Assembly: GCF_037042905.1 (NCBI RefSeq)
Contig: NC_087249.1
Span: forward strand, 12,405,501 to 12,469,500
Length of the DNA stretch: 64,000 bases
Direction of reading: 5' to 3'
DNA from: Lytechinus pictus
Taxonomy: Eukaryota; Echinodermata; Echinoidea; Temnopleuroida; Toxopneustidae
The translations under genes were made by a program, and so were the position numbers. Of this stretch, positions 12,126 through 24,201 are shown in pieces. A model generated the notes under the pieces. The model was given only the letters and a program-made list of their open reading frames with translations, was not told where the DNA came from and searched no databases. Position 1 is the first letter of the stretch, and the number at the start of each line of letters is the position of its first letter.

Positions 12126-13639
12126 TTGTAGGTAGAGCATTTATATGTTGGGCTCTGACCCGACACAAATTGATATATATTACTGGACATGATCCAAAAT
12201 ATTAACGGCCCGTCCTTCTTCGATAAAATAAGACCTTAATCCCTATGCGATGCTCCTTGGAATGCCAAACGCTAGAAATATATTTAGAGTATGTACATAA
12301 ATCATCAAGCGTCGATTTCATCCTTTTCAGTGGGTCATTCACCTGGCTTTGCCCTCTTTAATCATCACAGCAAAATGTTACATTAAAAATATGAATGATA
12401 TTGTTTCATTTGATTGAATAAACAAAGATAAATTATTCATGCCTATTATTTTCTCATCATGTGATCAATTATTATTTTTTAATTTATTCAATATATCTCG
12501 TGCCATTACATTTTAAAATTGTTTAATTGATTTCTATAAACACTTTTTGTGTTTTAATTTTTGAAACAATAAATTCCATTTTACTTTATCTTTTTCTTTC
12601 GGTATATATATTAACAATCTATGTTGAGTTGCAATTATTTTCAATTTTGATGTTTTAAATAGTTTTGTACACTATCTTTTGTAACCCTGTAAAGTGTACG
12701 CAATTCAGCCTCTTGACTGCGAAGTACAATGATAATAAACCATTTTCCAATTCAACTTTATTCAATTCAAGTTACCGTTTCAGACAATGATTTGTTTTGA
12801 TTTAATTTATTTCTTAATTCACCCAAAGTAATATTTTTCGCTTAAATCCTATTCATACAACGTCTATTTTTTATTTGATTCAATCATATCATTGAGGTTT
12901 TCTTCAACAAACCATTTATCTATTTTGTTCTATTACCTTTATTTGTTTCCCTTCTGTAATCTGTAATGTCAAACACATGGATCTTTTTAAGTTTATTGTT
13001 ATTCTATCAGTCACAGAGGGCATATTACCATTGTTATTTTTTTCTTCAAATGATTTAATTAATCATCTGTGTCTTACCTTTGTTCAATTAAATTATTTTT
13101 TTTGATATTTTTTTTGTAAACTTAAAATGTTTAGCCTGCGAGCTTTTCTTTTTATGCTCTTTTTAATAAACCACTTCAATTCATTTCAGAAAGGGTCCCT
13201 CTATAAACTGTAAAGGATATGTCGAACCGAATCACGTGACATGCGCGCCCAAAACTTTGTCATCTGTGTGTGGCATCGTTATTTCTCCTTTTTATGGCCT
13301 CTTCATTAGAAATGAATTATTTCACACTCTAAATTATCAGCGATTTCGGGCAAAAAAATCGTCTGTAACATCATGGGTGGTTCAACTGTCTGGCGTGGTT
13401 CTTGCGAGCATGAAGGAACTTAGGAAATGGACGCTATTAAAATCGAGCATGTGTCTGGTGAAGTACAAGCAGGTGCTGTGAACAATGATAGATAAGGTAC
13501 AATCCGTTTTCTGACTTAATTCTCTCTGTTTGTCATTACTTCCTCTGCTTGATATATATTGTTCTTTTCATGTTTCAAATAAAACATAACTGACATTTTT
13601 TAGGTAAATACATCGAAATTAACATCGATTTGACTTGAT
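12126..13639. other. AT-rich gap without genes
   Basis: A segment ending GCAATTCAGCCTCTTGACTG / ATAATAAACC (12700-12745) looks like a retroposon 3' tail. TTTTAATAAACC recurs at 13165. Otherwise nothing is recognised. Confidence 0.35.
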
Positions 13640-13728
13640 GAAAAATATTGTTATTATTATCATTACTATTATTATTGTTATTGTTATTATCATTATTATC
13701 ATCATTACTATTACTATTATTATTTCCA
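13640..13728. repeat. TTA/ATT microsatellite
   Basis: An ATT/ATC trinucleotide tract bordering the 3' side of the LINE remnant at 13735. Confidence 0.88.
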
Positions 13729-13734
13729 TTGTCC

Positions 13735-14201
13735 ACAACTTGATGTTTTGTTGGTATATTAGACAGCAACCGGACTTCTTCCAGAAATCTAGGGTTATTG
13801 TTCTATATTCTATCAAATGGGTCCTCTTCTCATTGTTCAATTCTCTTTCTAATTCAAGACCTTCCGTAAGATATGAGCTGTTCCAAGCAAGCTTGCCTTC
13901 TGTATCGTTTCAAAGGACACCTCGACTCATAGAACAGCCAGAAAGCTTATGTGTCTTGATGTCACTGTTCCTAAGGCTCCGATGACTATTGGTACCACCT
14001 TCGTCTTCACCTTCCATATCCTTCTCAGCTCCCATGCCAGATCGTTATACTTCTGTATCTTTTCCTCCTCTTTACGCCAAGCTCTGCAGTCTCCCGGAAT
14101 CGCAATATCTATGATGAGACATTCCTTTTCCTTCTTCTTTAAGAGAACGATGTCTGGTCGTCTAGCTTCAATGACCTTGTCTGTCTGGATATTAAAATCC
14201 C
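13735..14201 (-). mobile_element. Non-LTR retrotransposon C-terminal remnant
   Basis: On the minus strand a continuous frame from 14201 to the stop at 13927 reads WDFNIQTDKVIEARRPDIVL, then IIDIAIPGDCR, KIQKYNDLAWELRRIW and KVVPIVIGALG. A second frame continues with ASLLGTAHILRKVLELE. The RPDI...IIDIAIPGD and VIGALG/LLGTAHILRKVL blocks recur at the end of LINE polyproteins in marine invertebrates; the RPD..D pattern resembles a restriction-like endonuclease domain. It is broken by a frameshift and cut upstream by a TTA microsatellite. Confidence 0.75.
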
Positions 14202-14205
14202 ATAA

Positions 14206-14362
14206 AAGTTATTATTATTATTATTATCATTATTATTATCATTATTATTATTATCATTAATATTATTATTGCTATTATTATTATCATTATTATTATTGTT
14301 ATTATCATTATTATCATTATTATCGTCATCATCATCATCACCACCACCACCATCATCATCAT
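14206..14362. repeat. ATT/ATC microsatellite truncating the LINE remnant
   Basis: TTATTATTATTATC-type repeats ending in CACCACCACCATCATC. It marks the point where the upstream LINE coding sequence is lost. Confidence 0.9.
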
Positions 14363-14844
14363 ATACAATTCAATCATTCCTCTTTATTTTGATACCTAAT
14401 ATGAGACGAACACTTCAGGGCATTACTGAGCAAACGTGTTTGAGATTTTAATGTAAAAAACAAGTTGCACAGAAAAAATTGACAAGATTGGTGCGTGATA
14501 CGACGACCGAGCTTATTTGACAATTAGCTCATTAGTATTTCTTTTGTATTTTCGTTGAGTTCCTATCACTGATCCCTGAATTGAGTATGGATTTAGATTC
14601 ACCCGTGGGTTCGTGCGAAAATCGTTTCTGATATTCCTCAATATCTATTTTTTTTTAGTAATCTGCCATGCGTGAACGATTTGCTAAGCTGTTGATCTCA
14701 AATCAAAGACGAGATTCCATGCACTCTTACCATGTGTATCAAATGAAACATATTTATTGTGAAAACTAGCTCTGAAAACGGGTTTCTTATTTTTGTGGGA
14801 CGCGCTGTATTGATTTACGTCCTTCTTTTTCGTTTCTTATATTT

Positions 14845-15444
14845 CAAGGTCAAGTCCACCCCAGGAAAATGCTGACTTGAATAAATAGAGAAAAATAAAA
14901 CTAGCATAGTGCTGAAAATTTCATCAAAATTGGATGTAAAATAAGAAAGTTATGACATTTTAAAGTTTTTGCTTATTTTTCACAAAACAGTGATATGCAC
15001 AACTAGGTGAGTAAGTCGATGATGTCCATCACTCACTATTTATTTTGCTCTTTATTGTTTGAATTATACAATATTTCATTTTTTATAGATTTGACAATAA
15101 GGACCAACTTGACTGAACCATAAAGTATTAAACAATGCTAATTCCACATGTTCAGGGAGGAATTAATCGTTGTATCACTTGACAATGAGGAGGAAAATTA
15201 GAATATTTCATATTTCCTATAATAAAATACAAAAGAAATAGTGAGTGGATGACGTCATCAGTCTCCTCATTTGCATACAGACCAGGATGTGCATATAACT
15301 GTTTTGTGAAATTCAGCGAAACTTTGAAATGTCATAACTTTCTTATTTTACATCCGATTTTGATGAAATTTTCAGTGTTATGCTTGGTGGATTTTTCTCT
15401 TTTTATTCAAATCAACTTTTTGTTGGGGTGGACTTGTCCTTTAA
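14845..15444. mobile_element. ~600-bp MITE, AAGTCCACCCC family, copy 2
   Basis: This near full-length copy has AAGGTCAAGTCCACCCCAGG at the left and GGGGTGGACTTGTCCTTTAA at the right. It is colinear with the copy at 2664-3243 across its whole length. Confidence 0.82.
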
Positions 15445-15524
15445 TATTACGCAGGCATTATTTTATACTCAAATATCATTTGAATTTATTTTAAGATATT
15501 TTCTTTTTGCATGTTTTATATGCA

Positions 15525-15557
<33 letters not shown>

Positions 15558-15601
15558 AACACACCGTCACACACACATACACACACATATATATATATAT
15601 A
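15525..15601. repeat. (TA)n-(CA)n-(TA)n microsatellite
   Basis: TA and CA dinucleotide runs that supply the left flank of the mariner-like element. Confidence 0.9.
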
Positions 15602-16421
15602 CAGTGCGTCCCAGAAAAAACGAAACCGAGATTAAGCGATGATTTATCATAACTTAATCACAAATACAATAGACAGATGACCTACCAATGTAAAGCTTAG
15701 AATCTCCTCTTTCATCTGATATTACTTAGATTTTTCCCCATTCACGCATAAGTGAGCAAAAACAATTTGAAGAAAGGATACCAAAAGCTCATTTGGCGGG
15801 GGGTATCTGAATTTCAAAAAGAAAATCACATGCCTAGAAAGTTCAATATCTGCTCTTTTATTTGATACCTTGATCACAAAAAATGGTCAAGAAGTAAAAA
15901 AGTTATGTTCCCTCGAAACAATGCTTGTATTTCCATAATTTCATTAAATAAACGTGTTTTCACCGGTTTCCCACAGAAGCAATCGCATGGTTAACAAAAT
16001 ACTTAATGCATGGCTGATCGTCAACAAAACGGAGTGTCAAGTGAGTTTAGCCCGTAGAACCTCTTAATTTTATGAAATTATTGAAATTCAAGCCTTATTT
16101 CAAATAAACAGAACTTTGTTATTTCTTGACCATTTTCTGTAATTGAATGGAATTGAATCAAATTAAAGAGCAGATATTTAACTTTATAAAAATGTGGTTT
16201 TCTTTTTGAAACCCAGATACAGCCCGCCAAATGACTTTTTGGTATCCCCTCTTCAAATTGTTTTTACTCAGTCATGCGTGAATGAGAAATAATCTAAGTA
16301 ATTTCAGATGAAAGAGGAGATTCTAAGCTTTACAATCATATGGTAGGTCATTTGTCTATTGTATTTGTGATTAATTTATGATAACTCATTGATAAATCTT
16401 GGTTTCGTTTTTTGTGGGACG

Positions 16422-16425
<4 letters not shown>
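15602..16425. mobile_element. mariner-like foldback element (CAGTGCGTCCCA ends)
   Basis: The inverted ends CAGTGCGTCCCAGAAAAAAC and TTTTTTGTGGGACGCACT lie between TA dinucleotides. Arms remain complementary for about 330 bases each (ATTTGTGATT..., AGAATCTCCTCTTTCATCTG), so the single strand could fold into a long hairpin. Both edges lie in (TA)n tracts. A solo end remnant is seen at 14783-14808. Confidence 0.78.

Positions 16426-16470
<45 letters not shown>
16426..16470. repeat. (AT)n microsatellite
   Basis: A pure AT run adjoining the right end of the mariner-like foldback. Confidence 0.92.
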
Positions 16471-16472
<2 letters not shown>

Positions 16473-16916
16473 CACTCATTGTTTTTATAAACGAATAAAG
16501 ATAATCAGTTAAACGATCGAGACCTTTTTATACAACTCAGAATTCCTTTCCCCGATCTCTTCTTTACAACCTGAAAACTTAAAGGCACGGTCACCGGTAC
16601 CCCCCCCCCCCCCTGTAGGCTCTAGCGCTGCCTCTGAACTGAAATCATTTAAAGGGTATACGAACCGGCAGCCTTAATAGCTCCACCTCAAGTCCTGAAC
16701 TACCCAGATCTGACCAGGTTCAATACCCATAATGCAATAGTCTTGTATCATAGTGTTGTAATAATATGTCCTCTTGAATGATAACACATAGATCAGCTAG
16801 TTAATGATTATGCTACCATGCAGTAAAACTCATTCATCTTTCCAATAGAAAAACTTCAACTTCTATACACAAATGAAATTAGTATAGCTAATCTGTCTTC
16901 TTTATTGTTAATACCG

Positions 16917-17113
16917 CCATTTCACACGGTAAAAAATATTGTAATTTGAATGATGATTCCAGCTAGTGAAAATTAAGGCTAACGACGAATATTTAGCACG
17001 TGTGAAACCAAACTATAACATGATTAGAATCACGCCACGCTAATCATAGTCACGAGTACAATAGCAATCGTCATTACAATGATGATTCAAGATTCACGTG
17101 TGAAAAGGCCCAT
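16917..17113. mobile_element. Foldback MITE (GCCATTTCACACG ends)
   Basis: GCCATTTCACACGGTAA opens and TTCACGTGTGAAAAGGCC closes in inverted orientation; inner AATGATGATTC motifs are repeated near each end. About 200 bp. Confidence 0.6.
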
Positions 17114-17210
17114 AGTCACCTTGAAAGGTATATTTTGAGACTAAACATTAACCACATACAATGTTGGCCAGTTAGCTCCTCATTTGAACGTATTGACAAG
17201 ACCTTGTTTT

Positions 17211-17411
17211 AAAGGGCAAGTCCACCCATTGATGACATCATCCACTCACTATTTTTTTTTGTATTTCATTATATGAAATATGAACTATTTTAATTTTCTC
17301 CTCATTGTCATGGGAAACAACGTTTTAAACCTCCCTGAACATGTGGAATTGACATTGTTCTATCATTTTATGGTTCAACCAAGTTGGCCATTACTGTAAA
17401 ATCTGTAACAA
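17211..17411. mobile_element. AAGTCCACCCC-family MITE, truncated copy
   Basis: AAAGGGCAAGTCCACCC is followed directly by GATGACATCATCCACTCACT, so the outer quarter is deleted. Similarity fades after 17411. Confidence 0.6.
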
Positions 17412-18321
17412 TAGTGACCCAATATGTGTATATATCTCAGAAATGTCAACCATGCTTGTGAAAAATATCCTAATATTTATTTTTTTACCCTATTTTCAGG
17501 CATGAAATCCAATTTTCTTTAAAATTGTAAAAGAAACCTACCAAACATCTTCATTCTTATAAGTTTCAAAAATCCTATTTAGTGTCACATTTCCCTAAAA
17601 AAAAATCCTACTAGATAAAATAAAACCATACTAATTGGTAGCTCCGATACCTCCAAAAAGTTGAAATTTTCATGTCAACTCATTGTGAACTTTCACGATG
17701 ACCCAGAAAACTTGTCGACCCCAGTTCGAATACTGGCGTGAGGGAACCAGCTATGACCTGGGTAATATGAATTCACATGGGCCAAGGCGAAGAATTCATC
17801 GGACCCTTGACATTCAACATCACTCGGACCGGGATGAAGATACCAATGAAACATGAAGACATATAGCCCATAACCTAACCTATAAATACAAAAAACATTA
17901 CACCTCTTCTGAGTAGCATTAATGGTATGATACTTTAAGGTCAAACAAGTACATGGAGGATAAGCATGGTGTTGAAATGGAAAAAAAGGTTTTAAGTCCC
18001 TAGCTTTGGTGACGATTCTGTATTTGTTTATCTCATACTTTGGTTACTGTTTGTCTGTTAATCATGCAATTGAATATTAGCTATGTAATCAGTTTGTGTT
18101 ATATTACGTGGAAATGAATAAATACGAATTGACGTTTCGTGCATTTTGCCTCACTAGTGGGAAAGTTCACCCTGACGAAAAGTAAATTGTAAAAATACAA
18201 AATTATGAAAAGACATTGGTGAAGGGTTGAGGAAAATCCACCAAAGCTTTAAAAAGTTATTAGAAATTAATTTTGTTTATTTGTGACATCTATATAAGAG
18301 CATTCTCCCCATATATCCTGA

Positions 18322-19265
18322 CAGGGGCGGCAGAGCGAATTTGAAAGTTGGGGGGGGGGGGACAGGAAAAAGGGCACCTTTTCTTTCGAAAAGGGCACTA
18401 TCTTAATCAAATTTTTAAAAATGACTTATCTACAGTGGTGTAGCAGTGAGCAAAAAAATTGAGGGGGCTAGATATGTCGAATCATGTAAAATTTATATGA
18501 AGCTGTTAGCGAGTAAAAATTAAACATTTTTAAAGCGAAAATCCAAGTTTGTGATAGATTTCGACATGAATATTCAGAAAATGATATCATATTTCACCCT
18601 TCTCCCTTTCCTTTTCTCTTTTTTTTTTGGGGGGGGGGCTAGAGCCCCCCATCTGTACGCCACCGCTTATCTACCCCACTCACATGACTCTCGAAACTTA
18701 TAGCACGTAGGATTTTTCTTACAAGTTTTCTTCCTATAAGCAGTTACATCTAAAAATGAGAATATTGTTTTCTTGTTTCAAAAGGGCACTTGTTAACATA
18801 ATAATTATAATTAAACGGGTCCTTCTTAGGTATGAAAGGGGCACAGACCACGTTTGTGAGTAGCACTTTTCTTTGGTAAAAAGGGGCACTGATTCGAGAA
18901 AGGGCACTAACAAAAAAGCAAGGGTGCACTTGCTCACACAAAAAACGGATCCTTCTCAAGTGAAAGGGGCACAGAACACGTTCGAGAGGGGCATTTTTTT
19001 GGTAAAAGATTGGCACTGATTCGAGAAATGGCACTTACTAACACATAAAACGGGTCCTTCTCAGGTAAAAGTGACACAGAAATCGTTCGAGAGGGGGGGG
19101 GGTTGTAAAAATTGGCACTTATACGAGAAAGGGCACTAATTGGTATCCCCTAAAACGGTTCCTCCTCAGGTGAAAAGGGCACAGTACATGTTCGTGAGGG
19201 GACACTTTTTTAGTGCTTTAAAAAGTGGGGGGGGGGGCACTGTGATCCCAGGATCGCCACCCCTG
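18322..19265. mobile_element. hAT-like element with four internal GGGTCCTTCTCAGGTGAAAG repeats
   Basis: The ends CAGGGGCGGC and GCCACCCCTG are inverted. Flanks TATCCTGA (18314-18321) and TATCGTGA (19266-19273) agree at 7 of 8 positions, consistent with an aged 8-bp target duplication. The inside carries four degenerate direct repeats near 18815, 18946, 19048 and 19154 (spacing roughly 102-131 bp) rich in AAGGGGCAC. A second, G-run-bearing segment (18440-18660) may be another insert. Confidence 0.7.
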
Positions 19266-19880
19266 TATCGTGATGTAAATGATCAATAAAATGTAAGTAT
19301 CTTGATTACATCAACATACAAAATATTTTTTCATTATTATTATTATGTTATAATAATTATCAATATTATTTTGTTTTTATTAAATTGTCATTATTATTAT
19401 CATTAGTATTATTTTTGTTGCACGTAATTTCTACTGTATTTATATTGTTCCGGGTAGGACTTCTACCTTGAACTTTCTTCTTTTGTTATTCCCCCTTCTG
19501 AAGTTGTCTGGTTTTCGTTTGTGCAGTAATTATCCCTTCCAAAATTCAACCTTGTGAGATCTTGAAGAAAAAAACACACGTTTGTATGGGAAAATACAAT
19601 TGTTGTTATCATTATAACAAAGGACGTAGCTATTGAATATCAGCTTTCTGCAGCAATTAATCTCCTCGCCCGCCATGATTCGCCCCCCCCCCCTTTCCTC
19701 TCCCTTGGCAGAGTCGTTCTCCGGATACAGTGCACCTTCCCATGGAACCATTGTGACTCGACCCGACACACAATAATCGCCTCCTCCCAGAGGTGGAGTT
19801 TCGCCCGAATGATTGGGAGGTTTGAAAGTCCCGGCTCGTGAGATGGTTCCGACCACAGGCATTTCTTCCAGGAAAGCAGT

Positions 19881-20141
19881 GTGGCAGCTGTTTTAGTGAA
19901 GACGTCAGACCAGACAGTGAACTTGGATCACCCTGTGAGGCTGTGTGGACACCGCGACATCGAGTTGTCAATTTTTATTGCGCTCTCAGGGTCCCCGCCC
20001 CTGACCCCTCCCAAGTTCTTGGCACCGTCAATGAGGCTGCTAGTTGATTTATTTCAAATCAAGCGTGTTCTTGCTGTTATTGGTGCAGCCACAGGACCAC
20101 TGGCGTACCTAGGATTTTCCAGAAGGGAGGAAAAAATTTGA
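19881..20141 (+). other. Unassigned ORF in a non-repetitive GC-balanced patch
   Basis: The frame reads MAAVLVKTSDQTVNLDHPVR then GHRDIELSIFIALSG and ends in repeat-derived sequence. The patch 19690-20060 differs in composition from the AT-rich flanks and has open frames on both strands. No homologue is recognised; an isolated exon of an unknown gene is possible. Confidence 0.2.
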
Positions 20142-20549
20142 CAAGCCAAAAAAAAAAAAGGTCTTCAACCACAAATAAAAGATTTCTTACCACCCAAAAA
20201 AATTGACAAGAAAAAAAGAAAAATAAGAAAAAAAAGGTCTTCATCCAAAAAAAAGGGATTTCTTACCAAAAAAAGTCTTCAGGTTTTTTGTGACTCGTCA
20301 GGGAAGGGGGGCAGGGATACGTCCCCTGCACGAGTTGTGACTCGTCAGGGGGGCAGTCTGCGCCACTGCCCCCCCCCCCCCCTTAGGTACGCTAGTGCAC
20401 GGGACATACATAATTTTAGAACTACTATCTCCTCTCTTCCTCCTCCTCCCCCTTCTTCTCCTCCTCCCCCTTCATCTTCTTCTTCTCCCCCTCCTTCTCC
20501 ATCATTGTTTCCGCCTAGTCCTCCATTTATGCCTTCCAGTCCCTCTCTC

Positions 20550-21150
20550 TTAAAGGGGAATCCAGCCCTGGTCATAATAAGTTGTGTTTAAAAGGAGAAA
20601 AATAAATAAAACAGAATGGTGACAGTTTGAAAGAAATCGGACAAGCAATAAGAAAGTTATGGCTGTTTTAAAAGTGAGATCTCTAAGACTAGGTAGATTT
20701 CAAATTGGCAACTGGGTAAGTACATTATGAGAAGAGGCAAGGACAACTTTCCCATAGGCCATGTACTTTATTATCAGTAATTTGTGGTTTTCTCCCAAGT
20801 ACCAATTCCCCTGGGGCTGTAATCTAAATAGAGCTTAGGTAGTATATTGTCTCATGTCCTCATGAAAGAAAAAAATAATTTGAAGTAAAACATTTGAAAA
20901 AAAAATGTAATTTTAGTCATTTTATGGAGTACATGGAAGAGTATAGTCCTTGCCTTACATCACTTTGACATCACATTTGTTGCCAATTTGAAATCTCCAT
21001 AGTATAGTGATTACCAATATTCACAACTTTTAAAAATTCATAACTTTCTTATTGTTTGTCCGATATTGTTCAAACTTTCACCTATCAACTTGTCTGATTT
21101 TCCTTTTTCCTCTAAAAGCAAGTTTTTATTTGGGTTGGATTCCCCTTTAA
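20550..21150. mobile_element. ~600-bp MITE, GGGGAATCCAGCC family, copy 1
   Basis: TTAAAGGGGAATCCAGCC and GGTTGGATTCCCCTTTAA are terminal inverted repeats. The interior shows ATGTACTTTATTATCAGT and mirrored AGATTTCAAATTGGCAAC / TTGCCAATTTGAAATCTC arms. Confidence 0.83.
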
Positions 21151-21643
21151 TGAGGAGGATCATTCTTAGTCTGCACCCTTATTGGCATTGTTTACTTCGC
21201 TCTTTTCTTTCCCCCTCAAACGTTATTTCTATTTATTCATTTTTATATTATTCCATCTTGTCTTTAACTCTTACTGGAAAATGCTCCACAACGAGTGGTG
21301 ATAAACTTTGTTTTCTTTTCTACTTTTTTTTTTTTTTTTTGGGGGGGGGGTGTTTCAGAGATTTTTTTAAAGAAAAGGTAGGCCCCTATGTGAGTCCCTG
21401 GTCAGTCCTATATCCATAGCTGTACAGCACAAATTGATATCTTTCATAATCATATCTATTAAAATCGCCATTTAATCTTTGAGGAGTTTTTGGATCTTAT
21501 CCAATTCTCTCCTTCTCAACACACACTTGCCCTTTCTCTCCATTTCTTTGTCCCCCTCTTTATTTCTCTCTCTCCTGCTTATCATCCCCCCCCCCCTCTC
21601 TCTCTCTCTATATCTGAATGTTTCTGTATCTATTACATTATAT

Positions 21644-23068
21644 GGCCCGTATTCTGAAGTCGGGTCTAACTTAAACTTAAACTTAAGGTTTAAAGTTGTG
21701 GTTTAAGTATGGGAAGCCAAAAGTATCAAAATTTTCATTAAGTTATGTTTAATTTTCATTTAAGTTATGTTTCTTATGTTTGCTGTGCTCTTTGCTGATT
21801 CATCGATGGTGAAGACAATCATCTATTTATACTTCCTAGCAGGGTTGTTGATTTTTTTTATTTAAAAAAAAAAATCAAAAAATCAGATTTTTTTTATTTA
21901 AATCGGATTTTTATGATTTAAATCAGATTTTTTTTATTTTTTTCCAACGAAAAGTAATGGTCACACTTAACAAGTTTTAAACTATATTTAAACTGTTTTA
22001 CACCAATAATAGTGGTCAAGTAGTCTTTTGAACATTGTGTATTGTACTATTTGACACAATAATCCATTTATATACAGGTAATCTTTTTTATTTTTTTATA
22101 ATTTATTTGCATTATAGAGAGGGACATTTTATGGAAGCCCAAGTAATGTTATGTATTATGTATACATTTAAACTATTGAAATTTTTATATCAGTCAGTTC
22201 AAAACATCCAAAGTGTTACTCCAATGCATGAAGTACTCAAAGAACTTGAGAATTTCCAACAAAATTGACATTATTAAAGGCCTGTTAGGGTTCCTATACT
22301 GCCCTTGGGAATTCTAGCTGGGAATATTTCCTAGAATTATCACATGGGGGATTTTAGCTAGGAATATTTCCTAGAACTATCACATGGGGGACTTCCCAAC
22401 TAACAGCTGGTAATAGCTAATAAACAAAGGGTTTTGCAACTTAAGTAATTGAAAGAATGGGTATTAATAGTAACAAGAAGGAGGTACATACAAGTAGTTC
22501 AGCTGTTTTGTAAAAGTATCCAAGTTGTGGACTTTGAGCACCTTTGTAGATTTTATATATTATTTCATTGAAGATTTAACAGTTTGGTGTACATACAGAG
22601 AGTTATTTATCATTACTTCGTTAGAAACTTGTTGTTTTCATCAGTTTTGCTTGTTTTACAATTTGAAAATAAAACAGTGGTGTTAAATCAGACTCCATGA
22701 GGGTGTATCATTCTTTTAAAGTATCTTTAAAGCATGTGGAACAGAAATGAAAATGATTACATTGAAAGTATCTGTTAAGAAGAAGAGATAATAGAGAAAA
22801 CTATTTTTTTTCATAAAAGTTGATTTAAATCAGTGATTTTTTTGAAAAAAATCAAGTGATTTAAATCGCGATTTAAATCATGATTTAAATCGACATGATT
22901 TAAATCAAACAACCCTGCTTCCTAGACAATTATGAATGCTTTTGAGAGTCAAATGAGCTGAAGTATGATATCTCTACTGTTAGTGATTTATGTAACAATT
23001 GGCTATCCATACTTAAACCACAACTTTAAACCCGAGTTTAAGTTAAACCTGCTTTCAGAATACGGGCC
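21644..23068. mobile_element. TIR element (GGCCCGTATTCTGAAGTC ends), host of a nested hAT
   Basis: The left end GGCCCGTATTCTGAAGTC and right end TTCAGAATACGGGCC are inverted, as are the inner GTTTAAAGTTGTGGTTTAAG arms. Net of the nested hAT it is about 340 bp, matching a second copy at 33095-33403. Confidence 0.8.
21840..22917. mobile_element. hAT-type element with AAATC-rich ends, nested
   Basis: The ends CAGGGTTGTT and AACAACCCTG are perfect 10-bp inverted repeats, flanked by an exact 8-bp duplication CTTCCTAG (21832-21839 and 22918-22925). Subterminal ATTTAAATC repeats are dense on both sides. A short internal direct duplication (GGGAATATTTCCTAGAA...) lies at 22315-22390. No transposase is readable. 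It sits inside the TIR element 21644-23068. Confidence 0.88.
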
Positions 23069-24201
23069 TATGTACATGTATCTAATTCCTTTTATCCTAC
23101 TGCTGGTCAAGTCAATATAAAATGGAAACACGTACGAATATTAAATTGAAATAATTATTATTGTAAAGACCTCTAATACATGTATCATTCTAAAAGCTTA
23201 CAAATAAAATGAAAGAATCTGGTAGGTAAAGATGACAATATTCAGATCAAATTCAAATTTTATGCAAATTACTCAAAGACCCAGACCGGACCCAAAAGTG
23301 AAATAGACATATCAAAAGCTTCATGAACCACTTAACACAGAAATGTAAGCTTGATTCCTTTCTTCACCACTTAATTGCTGAGTATTTTGTTTAAGAATAG
23401 CTCCAATTATCGAGCTTCGAAAATAGGTTTTCTTGTCCTTTTTCACCAGCCCTTAAGATCATGACGTATTGTTGTATTAGAAGCGTTGTGATTTTATTAG
23501 TTTGTACACAGAAAAAACTGGGTGAATTTTCTGTTTTTCAGATTACACATTTTATTTTCTTCTCTTCTTCGTAGATATCATACACACAGAAAAAACTGGG
23601 TGAATTTTCTGTTTTTCAGATTACACATTTTATTTTCTTCTCTTTTTCGTAGATATCATACATATCTTTTCCTGCAAGCTTGGATGGAGGAAATCTACAT
23701 CATTGGATTACTTTTTGCCATATTCCATTTCCCGCTTATTTGATGCAGCTTCCCAATTCTATCGGCATTCAGATTGTGTGTAATAACTTTTCCAGACAGC
23801 AGTTTAGGCACAATAAGAGCCAAATAACGAAATCACACACAAAAAAACTATACTTGTGAAGAGTTGTATGTTTCCATCCATTCGAGCACTGAATAATTGT
23901 CAGTGCCATTTTCTTCAGCAAATTGAAAAAAAAAATCATTATCTGAAAAGCAGAAAAATCACCAATTTTTTTCTGTACAAACCTATGGAATCACAACCCT
24001 TCCAACACAACAATAATGCCACAGTCTAGAGGCCAGTGAAAAGCACTAGAAAGCCTATTTTTTAAAGCCTGTTTATTTGAGTTTTTCTTAAGCAAAATAC
24101 TCAGTTGTCAAGAGGGAAATATGAATAAAACGTACATTCTTGTGCTATGTATCTTGATAATTATCTCCCATTTGTCAATTTCACTTTTAGCTCTGGGCCT
24201 T
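23069..24201. other. Gap without genes
   Basis: Contains the 77-bp duplication and unique AT-rich sequence. No coding exon is supported on either strand. Confidence 0.4.
23506..23660. repeat. 77-bp tandem duplication
   Basis: Two nearly identical copies of a unit starting CACAGAAAAAACTGGGTGAA and ending CGTAGATATCATA, differing by one or two bases, so the duplication is young. Confidence 0.88.

Noticed and set aside
13949-14260. Plus-strand 103-codon ORF
   Set aside because: Shadow of the minus-strand LINE frame ending at 13927.
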